A DNA stretch of 11,440 nucleotides from Lentzea sp. Lineage in GTDB: Bacteria > Actinomycetota > Actinomycetes > Mycobacteriales > Pseudonocardiaceae. The stretch spans positions 1 through 11,440 of the forward strand of contig JASLAV010000004.1 of assembly GCA_030146905.1 (NCBI GenBank). The letters run 5' to 3'. Positions 6,627 to 11,440 of this stretch are shown here, one piece after another. The translations under genes and the position numbers were made by a program. Each line of letters opens with the position of its first letter. Position 1 is the stretch's first letter. The notes below the pieces were generated by a model. The model made no database searches. It saw nothing but the letters and a program-made list of their open reading frames with translations, and was not told the DNA's origin.

Positions 6627-8553
6627 CACGAACCCTCCCACGGGTGACCAGGTGGACCGCCACGGCCACCACGAGGAACCCTGCCCCGATGGCGATCGTC
6701 AGCGGCTGCAGGTAGAGCAGGAACAACGCCGCCGGCACGCACAACAGGCGTTCCGGCCAGCGGGCGGGACCGAACAGCCAGCCGCCCGTCAGCACGGCGA
6801 GCGCGGCGACCCCCAGCGCGGACGCCCCGAACGTCCACACCGAGTCCAGCAACGGCCCGCGCAACAGCAGCGCGGACCCCGAGTCGGTCAGCACGAACGC
6901 CAGCGGCACGAGGAACGCCGGCAGCGTGTACTTCCACGTCTGCCACATCGTCTTCATCACGTCGCCGCCGGTCAGCGCCGCGGCGGCGACGGCGGCGAGC
7001 GCGGTCGGCGGCGTCACCTCCGACAGCACCGCGTAGTAGAAGATGAACATCGCGGTCTCGGCGGGCTCGACGCCCAGGGTGATCAGCGCGGGCCCGATCA
7101 CGACCCACGAGATGATGAACGACGCGGTCACCGGCACGGCCAGGCCGAGCACGGACACCGCGACGGCCGCGAACACGGCCGTCAGCATCAGCACGGCGGT
7201 CTCGGACGACGCCAGCGCGGAGGCCAGGTCCACCAGCGATCCCGCAAGCGCTTGCCCCAGGCCCGTCTTGGTGATCGTCGAGGTCACGACACCGGCGGCG
7301 GCGCACACCGCGATCACCGGGAACGCCGAGCGCACACCGGTCGACAGCGCGTCGGCGATCAGCCGGAGCCACTCGCGCCGGTGGTTGATCAACGCGAACA
7401 GCGCGGCGACGCCCGTCGCGTAGACGACGGCCTTGTAGACGGGGATGTCGAGCGCCAGGAAGACGATGATGATCCCGAGCGACAGGAAGTGGTACCAGCC
7501 GAGCTTCAGCACGTCGAGGAACCGCGGCGCGTCCACGTCGACCGGCTTGGCCCCGAACCTGCGGGCGTCGGCCTCCACGGCGAGCGCGATGCCCAGGTAG
7601 TAGAGGATCGTCGGGATGATCGCCCACACCAGCACGGACAGGTAGGAGACCTGCAGGTACTCGGCGATGATGAACGCCGCCGCGCCCAGCGTGGGCGGTG
7701 ACAGGATCGCGCCGATGCCGGACGCCGCGAGCAGCCCGCCCGCGTTCTCCTTGGGGTAACCGGCTTTCTGCAGCATCGGCCACGTCACGGCGCCCAGCGA
7801 CACGGTCGTCGCCGTGCCGGAGCCCGAGACCGTGCCCAGCAGGAAGCCGGCGGTCGCCGCCGTGCGTCCCGGCGCGGTCCGCGACTTGCGGAACGCGGCG
7901 AAGCTGATGTCGACGAAGAACGTTCCGGCGCCCGACGCGTTCAGCACCGCGCCGTAGATCGTGAACAGCACGATGTAGGTCGCGGCGACGTCCAGGGGCG
8001 TCCCGTAGAACCCGCTGGCGTCGTTGAAGAACCCGTTGATGATCTGCGAGAAGTCGACGCCGGAGTGCGCGATCGACCACGACGGCGGCAGGAACCCGCC
8101 GTAGTAGGCGTAGGCGATGAACGCCACGCACACGACGGGGAGCACCCAGCCGGTCGTGCGCCGGCACGCCTCCAGGATCAGCACGAGGAGCACCGCGCCC
8201 GCGGCCACGTCCAGCGACGTCAGCTGGCCCTGCCGGTTCAGGAACTCGTCGAAGCCCCCGAACAGCGGGTACGCGCCGACGACGAACGCGGCGAACGCCA
8301 GCACCCAGTCCCACCAGGGCGGCTCGTGCCCCTTGCCGTAGGACAGGAACACCAGCGGCAGCGTGACCGCCAGGAAGATGATCAGGTAGTACTGGCTCCC
8401 CTTGGCGAACGGGAAGAACACCTGCTTCAGCACGAGGAGCGCGATCAGCAGACCGGCGATCCACAGCGCCCGCTCCCACCGGGGTGAGAGCGAACGCGAC
8501 GGCATCTCCTCGTCGTGCTCCGCGACGATGCGGGCGAGGTCCGGGTTGGCCAC
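6613..8553 (-). CDS. TRAP transporter permease, fused 4TM/12TM (DctQM-type) subunit
   Basis: 646 aa, in the size range of the fused TRAP permeases that work with TAXI binding proteins. A charged cytosolic N-terminus (1-27) is followed by about 16-18 hydrophobic segments. The first four or so (about 28-150) correspond to the small DctQ-like subunit, and the remainder to the large DctM-like elevator domain. Family signatures are visible: GTVSGSGTATTVSLGAVTWP (240-259), GLLAASGIGAILSPPTLGAA (273-292), and near the end the symmetric SEVTPPTALA (511-520); these PP-containing hairpins line the transport path and Na+ sites. It imports a solute with a Na+ gradient rather than ATP. GTG 8553 lies six bases after a TANNNT element, so the message is probably leaderless. 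It is first of a tight run TRAP permease, TAXI, purD and ADP-ribosylglycohydrolase. Confidence 0.94.
   Translation of the reverse strand: MANPDLARIVAEHDEEMPSRSLSPRWERALWIAGLLIALLVLKQVFFPFAKGSQYYLIIFLAVTLPLVFLSYGKGHEPPWWDWVLAFAAFVVGAYPLFGGFDEFLNRQGQLTSLDVAAGAVLLVLILEACRRTTGWVLPVVCVAFIAYAYYGGFLPPSWSIAHSGVDFSQIINGFFNDASGFYGTPLDVAATYIVLFTIYGAVLNASGAGTFFVDISFAAFRKSRTAPGRTAATAGFLLGTVSGSGTATTVSLGAVTWPMLQKAGYPKENAGGLLAASGIGAILSPPTLGAAAFIIAEYLQVSYLSVLVWAIIPTILYYLGIALAVEADARRFGAKPVDVDAPRFLDVLKLGWYHFLSLGIIIVFLALDIPVYKAVVYATGVAALFALINHRREWLRLIADALSTGVRSAFPVIAVCAAAGVVTSTITKTGLGQALAGSLVDLASALASSETAVLMLTAVFAAVAVSVLGLAVPVTASFIISWVVIGPALITLGVEPAETAMFIFYYAVLSEVTPPTALAAVAAAALTGGDVMKTMWQTWKYTLPAFLVPLAFVLTDSGSALLLRGPLLDSVWTFGASALGVAALAVLTGGWLFGPARWPERLLCVPAALFLLYLQPLTIAIGAGFLVVAVAVHLVTRGRVRDAAA
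6633..6639 (-). promoter_or_regulatory. strong ribosome-binding site for the TAXI gene
   Basis: GGGAGGG on the minus strand, six bases before the ATG at 6626 and inside the last codons of the permease gene. It decides the start in favour of 6626 rather than the GTG at 6641, and suggests coupled synthesis of the two transporter components. Confidence 0.7.
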
Positions 8554-8559
8554 GCTCGA

Positions 8560-8565
8560 ACCGTA
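8560..8565 (-). promoter_or_regulatory. -10 element (TACGGT) of the TRAP transporter run, leaderless
   Basis: TACGGT on the minus strand fits TANNNT and ends six bases before the GTG at 8553, placing the hexamer at -12 to -7 if transcription begins at the start codon. No Shine-Dalgarno is present. No clear -35 is seen; that region is taken by a CRP-like dyad. Confidence 0.45.
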
Positions 8566-8566
8566 C

Positions 8567-8582
8567 TGTGGGCGCGATCACA
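8567..8582. promoter_or_regulatory. CRP/GlxR-like operator candidate
   Basis: TGTGGGCGCGATCACA read on the plus strand fits TGTGA-N6-TCACA with one mismatch among the ten specific bases (G for A in the first half), the site bound by cAMP-dependent CRP/GlxR-type regulators. It lies one base upstream of the -10 element, centred near -21 of the predicted permease transcript, where a bound protein would block polymerase. Binding and the regulator are inferred. Confidence 0.35.
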
Positions 8583-8630
8583 GCCCTAGCGGATCAATCC
8601 AAAGGGACTGCAAAGTCCTCGGGACGGGAC

Positions 8631-8903
8631 TCAGACCACGGCACCGTCCACATAGCACCAGCGCCAGTCCTCACCGGGCTCGAACGAGCGCATGACCGGA
8701 TGGCGGGACGTGCCGAAGTGCTCGGTCGCGTGCCTGCGGGGGCTCGAGTCGCAGCAGGCCACGTGCCCGCAGGACAGGCACATCCGCAGGTGGGCCCAGT
8801 TGTGCTCACCCAGAGCGAGGCAGTCGACACAGCCTTCGGCCGACTCCGGCGCCACCGCTGCGGGCAGCGCTCCGACGTGCGAACAGGTCATGGCTTCCAT
8901 CAT
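8631..8903 (-). CDS. UBP-type zinc finger protein
   Basis: About 86-90 aa. The whole protein is one UBP-type (ZnF-UBP/BUZ) finger: C-S-H near the start, CVDC, CLSC, a further C in GHVACC, H-x3-H in RHATEH, and H in SRHPV. That is the expected ligand set for three zinc ions, followed by a WRWCYVDG strand. In eukaryotes the fold binds the free carboxy end of ubiquitin. Actinomycetes have stand-alone copies whose partner is unknown; they could bind a C-terminal Gly-Gly-like tail, but that is speculation. The start is unsure: ATG 8903, 8900 and 8891 are in frame, and 8891 lies directly before the first zinc ligand. The gene is divergent from the Na+/H+ antiporter, with about 16 bp between starts, and upstream of the TRAP genes with a 77-bp gap. 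I recall this finger beside or fused to Na+/H+ antiporters in other actinomycetes. Confidence 0.85.
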   Translation of the reverse strand: MMEAMTCSHVGALPAAVAPESAEGCVDCLALGEHNWAHLRMCLSCGHVACCDSSPRRHATEHFGTSRHPVMRSFEPGEDWRWCYVDGAVV

Positions 8904-8907
8904 TACG

Positions 8908-8914
8908 CAAAATA
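8908..8914. promoter_or_regulatory. overlapping divergent -10 elements between UBP and antiporter genes
   Basis: CAAAAT (8908-8913, plus strand) ends six bases before the antiporter ATG at 8920. TATTTT (8914-8909, minus strand) ends five bases before ATG 8903 and eight before ATG 8900 of the UBP gene. Neither start has a good Shine-Dalgarno, so both genes may be leaderless and share the same AT-rich heptamer, the only such patch nearby. The -35 regions are not convincing. Confidence 0.4.
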
Positions 8915-8919
8915 AGCGC

Positions 8920-10467
8920 ATGGTCGGGCCTGAACTCCTGCTGCTGTTGCTCGGTGCGCTGGTCGTCACCTCCATCGCCCGCCGCCTGAACTGGCCGGCG
9001 CCGCTGGTGCTGGTCGCGGTCGGGCTCGTGGTCTCGTTCATACCGGGCGTCCCGGAGTTCGAGCTCGATCCCCACCTGATCCTGCTGGTGGTCCTGCCGC
9101 CGCTGCTCTACAGCGCGGCGCTGGACAGCTCCTACCTCGACATCCGCGCGAACCTGCGGCCGATCGGCCTGCTCGCGGTCGGGCTGGTGCTGTTCACGAC
9201 GCTCGTGGTCGGCGTGACCGCCAAGCTCGTCTTCCCCGAGCTGCCGTTCGCGGCGGCGCTGGTGCTGGGCGCGGTCGTCGCGCCGCCGGACGCCGTGGCG
9301 GCCGTCGCGATCGGGCGCAAGCTCGGGCTGCAGCGCAGGGCGATGACGCTGCTGGTCGGGGAGAGCCTGATCAACGACGCCACGGCGCTGACCGCGTTCA
9401 AGGTCGCGGTGGCGGCCGCGGCGGGCGCCGCCATGCACCCCGCCGAGGGCGTGGGGCTGTTCCTGCTGGTCACGGCCGGTGGCATCGCGGTCGGCCTGGT
9501 CGTGGGCGTGGTCGTCCGGTTCCTGCGCAGGCGGCTCTGCGAGGGCGTGCTGGAGAGCGCGCTGGGGCTGCTGGTGCCGTTCGGCGCCTACCTGATCGCC
9601 GAGGAGGTCGCGCACGTCTCCGGTGTGCTCGCGGTCGTCGTCGCCGGCCTGTACATCGGCCACCACTCACCGCGCGGCAAGTACTCGACGCGGCTGCAGG
9701 ACGCGGCGGTGTGGCGGTCGCTGGACGCGCTGCTGGAGGCGTTCGTCTTCGCGCTCATCGGCCTGCAGGTGTCCGCGATCATCCGCGACGTCGACCTGAA
9801 CGCCGCCCTGCTGCTCGGTGCCGGGGCCGTGCTGCTCGCGACGATCCTCGCCAGGTTCGTGTGGATGTACCCGGCCACGTACGTCCCGAGGTACCTGTCC
9901 AAACGCCTGCGCGAGCGCGAACGCCCGCCGCACCTGGGACAGGTGACGGTGATCGCGTGGGCCGGCATGCGCGGTGTGGTGACGCTGGCCGCGGCGGCCG
10001 CGATCCCGGAGAACGTGCCCGGCCGCGACGTCATCCTGTTCTGCGCCTTCGTGGTCACGGTCGCGACCCTGATGCTGCAGGGCATGACGCTGCCCTGGCT
10101 GATCGGCAAGATCGGGTTCGAGGGCGACGACGCGCGCACGGACGCGCTGGCGGAGGCCCAGGTGCAGCACAGGGCCGCCCAGGCCGCGGTGACCAGGCTG
10201 GACGAGGAGGTCCAGGACGTCCCCGACCACGTGCGCGACCAGCTGCGCTCGCTCGCGGAGCACCGGGGCAACGCCGCGTGGGAACGGCTCGGGCGCCAGG
10301 AGGAGGAGAGCCCGGCGGCCGCGTACCGGAGGCTGCGCAGGGTGATGCTCGGCGCGGAACGTGACGAGTTCGTCAAGGCCAGGGACAACGGCGAGATCGA
10401 CGACGAGGTGCTGTTCCGGGTGCTGCGCGAGCTGGACCTGGAGGAAGCCGCACTGTCACGCGAATGA
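8920..10467 (+). CDS. Na+/H+ antiporter, CPA1 family
   Basis: 515 aa. About 12 membrane segments (residues 3-400) are followed by a charged, probably coiled, cytosolic tail (401-515). Family marks: LPPLLYSAALDSSYLDIR (59-76), the ion-site helix GAVVAPPDAVAAVA (117-130, D124), GESLINDATALTAF (147-160; N152-D153 as in electroneutral CPA1 members), and GMRGVVTLAAAAAIP (349-363, R351). It exchanges cytosolic Na+ (or K+) for external H+ and serves pH and salt balance. The short loop ARRLNWPAPLVLV at 20-32 is typical of the amino end in bacterial members, supporting ATG 8920. The frame continues upstream through the opposite UBP gene, but that part has no membrane character. ATG 8890 is the nearest alternative. 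It is divergent from the UBP gene and 81 bp ahead of the phosphodiesterase gene. Confidence 0.95.
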   Translation: MVGPELLLLLLGALVVTSIARRLNWPAPLVLVAVGLVVSFIPGVPEFELDPHLILLVVLPPLLYSAALDSSYLDIRANLRPIGLLAVGLVLFTTLVVGVTAKLVFPELPFAAALVLGAVVAPPDAVAAVAIGRKLGLQRRAMTLLVGESLINDATALTAFKVAVAAAAGAAMHPAEGVGLFLLVTAGGIAVGLVVGVVVRFLRRRLCEGVLESALGLLVPFGAYLIAEEVAHVSGVLAVVVAGLYIGHHSPRGKYSTRLQDAAVWRSLDALLEAFVFALIGLQVSAIIRDVDLNAALLLGAGAVLLATILARFVWMYPATYVPRYLSKRLRERERPPHLGQVTVIAWAGMRGVVTLAAAAAIPENVPGRDVILFCAFVVTVATLMLQGMTLPWLIGKIGFEGDDARTDALAEAQVQHRAAQAAVTRLDEEVQDVPDHVRDQLRSLAEHRGNAAWERLGRQEEESPAAAYRRLRRVMLGAERDEFVKARDNGEIDDEVLFRVLRELDLEEAALSRE

Positions 10468-10484
10468 CCGGCCCGTGAGCGTCC

Positions 10485-10506
10485 GTTCACCTGCATTTCG
10501 TGTTGT
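10485..10506 (+). promoter_or_regulatory. possible PHO box (PhoP site) before the phosphodiesterase gene
   Basis: Two adjacent 11-base units start with GTTCACC (10485-10491, the exact Streptomyces PHO-box core) and TTTCGTG (10496-10502, only the TTC core kept). Glycerophosphodiesterase genes are phosphate-regulated by PhoRP in Streptomyces, which is why I looked. The second unit is weak, and the site overlaps the inverted repeat described next. Confidence 0.25.
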
Positions 10507-10534
10507 GCTGCTTGGGTGCGCTCTCAACACGAAA
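10496..10534. repeat. perfect 10-bp inverted repeat upstream of the phosphodiesterase gene
   Basis: TTTCGTGTTG at 10496-10505 and its exact complement CAACACGAAA at 10525-10534 are separated by 19 bases. The right arm ends one base before the GAGAGG ribosome-binding site (10536-10541). No T-run follows on either strand, so it is not a typical intrinsic terminator for the antiporter transcript. It may be an operator with two half-sites, or a leader hairpin close to the ribosome-binding site. Function is unknown. Confidence 0.55.
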
Positions 10535-10548
10535 CGAGAGGTCAAGCG

Positions 10549-11440
10549 ATGCTTCCCTTGGGGATTCGACGCAGAGGTCTAGCCGCCGTGGTGCTCGTGT
10601 TCGCGGGTGCGGTGGTGGCGTCCCTGCCTTCCGCCTCCGCACACGACGACAAGGGGCCGATCGTCATCGGGCACCGCGGCGCGTCGGCGTACCGGCCGGA
10701 GCACACGCTCGCGGCGTACGAGCTCGCGGCGCGCATGGGTGCCGACTTCATCGAGCCGGACCTGGTGCCCACGAAGGACGGCAAGCTGGTCGCCCGGCAC
10801 GAGAACGAGATCGGCGGCACCACGGACGTCGACAGCAAGCCGGAGTTCGCCGACCGCAAGAAGACCAAGACCATCGACGGTGCCGCCATCACCGGCTGGT
10901 TCACGGAGGACTTCACGCTCGCCGAGCTGAAGACGTTGCGCGCCAAGGAACGCATCCCGGCGATCCGCCCGCGAAACACGCTCTACGACGGCCGCTTCGA
11001 GGTGCCGACGCTGCAGGAGGTCATCGACCTCTCGAAGCGCCTGTCCCGCGAGCTGCACCGCGAGATCGGCATCTACCCGGAGACCAAGCACCCGACGTAC
11101 TTCCAGTCGATCGGTCTCGCGCTGGAGCCGAAGCTCGTCGACGTGCTCGACCGCAACGGCCTCAACCGCCGCGGCGCCAAGGTCTACGTGCAGTCGTTCG
11201 AGGTCGCGAACCTCAAGCAGCTCAACAGGTCGCTGCGCGTGCCGATCGTCCAGCTCGTCAACGGTTCCGGTGCGCCGTACGACTTCGTGGTGGCCGGTGA
11301 CAAGCGCACCTACGCCGACCTGGTCACCCCGGCCGGGCTGCGCGAGGTCCGCACCTACGCGGACGGCGTCGGCCTCACCAAGGACATCATCATCCCGCGT
11401 GACGCCAACGGCTTCCTCAAGGCGCCCACGACGGTGGTCG
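10549..11440 (+). CDS. secreted glycerophosphodiester phosphodiesterase (GlpQ-type), 3' end outside window
   Basis: The first 297 codons are visible and the frame is still open at the window edge. A Sec signal peptide (RRR at 7-9, hydrophobic 11-27, cleavage likely after SASA at 28-31) sends it outside the cell. The catalytic part begins VIGHRGASAYRPEHTLAAY (39-57), with the acid-base histidine H42, R43 and E51, then the metal ligands IEPDLV (68-73; E69, D71), H84 in ARHEN, and YPETK (176-180; E178). It hydrolyses glycerophosphodiesters to glycerol-3-phosphate and an alcohol, feeding phosphate and carbon scavenging, and might also act on teichoic acid-type polymers. The segment between the metal ligands and the PETK strand is long, as in GlpQ rather than the short cytosolic UgpQ. 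ATG 10549 follows GAGAGG by 7 bases. The spacing to the antiporter gene plus the repeat suggest its own promoter. Confidence 0.94.
   Translation, partial: MLPLGIRRRGLAAVVLVFAGAVVASLPSASAHDDKGPIVIGHRGASAYRPEHTLAAYELAARMGADFIEPDLVPTKDGKLVARHENEIGGTTDVDSKPEFADRKKTKTIDGAAITGWFTEDFTLAELKTLRAKERIPAIRPRNTLYDGRFEVPTLQEVIDLSKRLSRELHREIGIYPETKHPTYFQSIGLALEPKLVDVLDRNGLNRRGAKVYVQSFEVANLKQLNRSLRVPIVQLVNGSGAPYDFVVAGDKRTYADLVTPAGLREVRTYADGVGLTKDIIIPRDANGFLKAPTTVV

Noticed and set aside
6475..8581. Long frames on both strands overlapping the TRAP permease (plus 6475-7701, minus 6626-8581)
   Set aside because: Both are Arg/Gly/Asp/His-rich shadows caused by G/C third positions; the permease frame has clear membrane segments and family motifs.
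8605..8618. GGACT-GCAA-AGTCC hairpin as terminator of the UBP gene
   Set aside because: Five-bp stem without a T-run on the minus strand; too weak.

Overview
The window is G+C-rich actinomycete DNA: third codon positions are almost all G or C, GTG starts are common, and several genes look leaderless. The type VII secretion (ESX)-style substrate cluster at the left end, with a PPE-like protein, a DUF3558 lipoprotein and the beginning of what looks like EspG, points to Pseudonocardiales (Lentzea, Saccharothrix, Amycolatopsis and relatives). The genus is an inference. Coding density is very high, no gene-free stretch exceeds about 180 bp, and I see no rRNA, tRNA, CRISPR array, insertion sequence or prophage.

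Left block (1-2450, minus strand, read right to left): four tightly packed genes. They are a 149-aa helical protein with a glycine zipper and a YxxxD/E secretion-type motif, a DUF3558-type lipoprotein whose start overlaps the previous stop, a 436-aa PPE/WXG100-like protein with a Gly/Pro/Ala-rich C-terminal half, and the first codons of a probable EspG chaperone cut by the window edge. This reads as a small ESX substrate, chaperone and lipoprotein module.

Middle block: an AraC-type regulator with a GyrI-like effector domain (plus strand, 2633-3481) diverges from the ESX-like block and runs tail to tail into a minus-strand run. That run, in transcription order, is UBP zinc finger (about 8903-8631), TAXI-type TRAP permease (8553-6613), TAXI substrate-binding lipoprotein (6626-5649), purD (5632-4376) and ADP-ribosylglycohydrolase (4379-3471). 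From the permease onward the genes overlap or are separated by at most 16 bp, so they could share a transcript. The two TRAP genes form one uptake system, purD is a housekeeping purine gene, and the ADP-ribosylglycohydrolase is translationally coupled to purD. A CRP/GlxR-like dyad lies directly on the permease promoter region.

Right block (plus strand): a CPA1-type Na+/H+ antiporter diverges from the UBP gene with only about 16 bp between start codons and overlapping candidate -10 elements. It is followed by a secreted glycerophosphodiester phosphodiesterase that runs off the window. A perfect 10-bp inverted repeat and a possible PHO-box half-site sit in front of the latter.

Nothing here is a clearly new system. 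The points most worth a second look are the ESX substrate cassette with its glycine-zipper protein, the UBP finger/antiporter pair on a shared promoter, and the coupling of a TAXI-TRAP transporter, purD and an ADP-ribosylhydrolase in one run.
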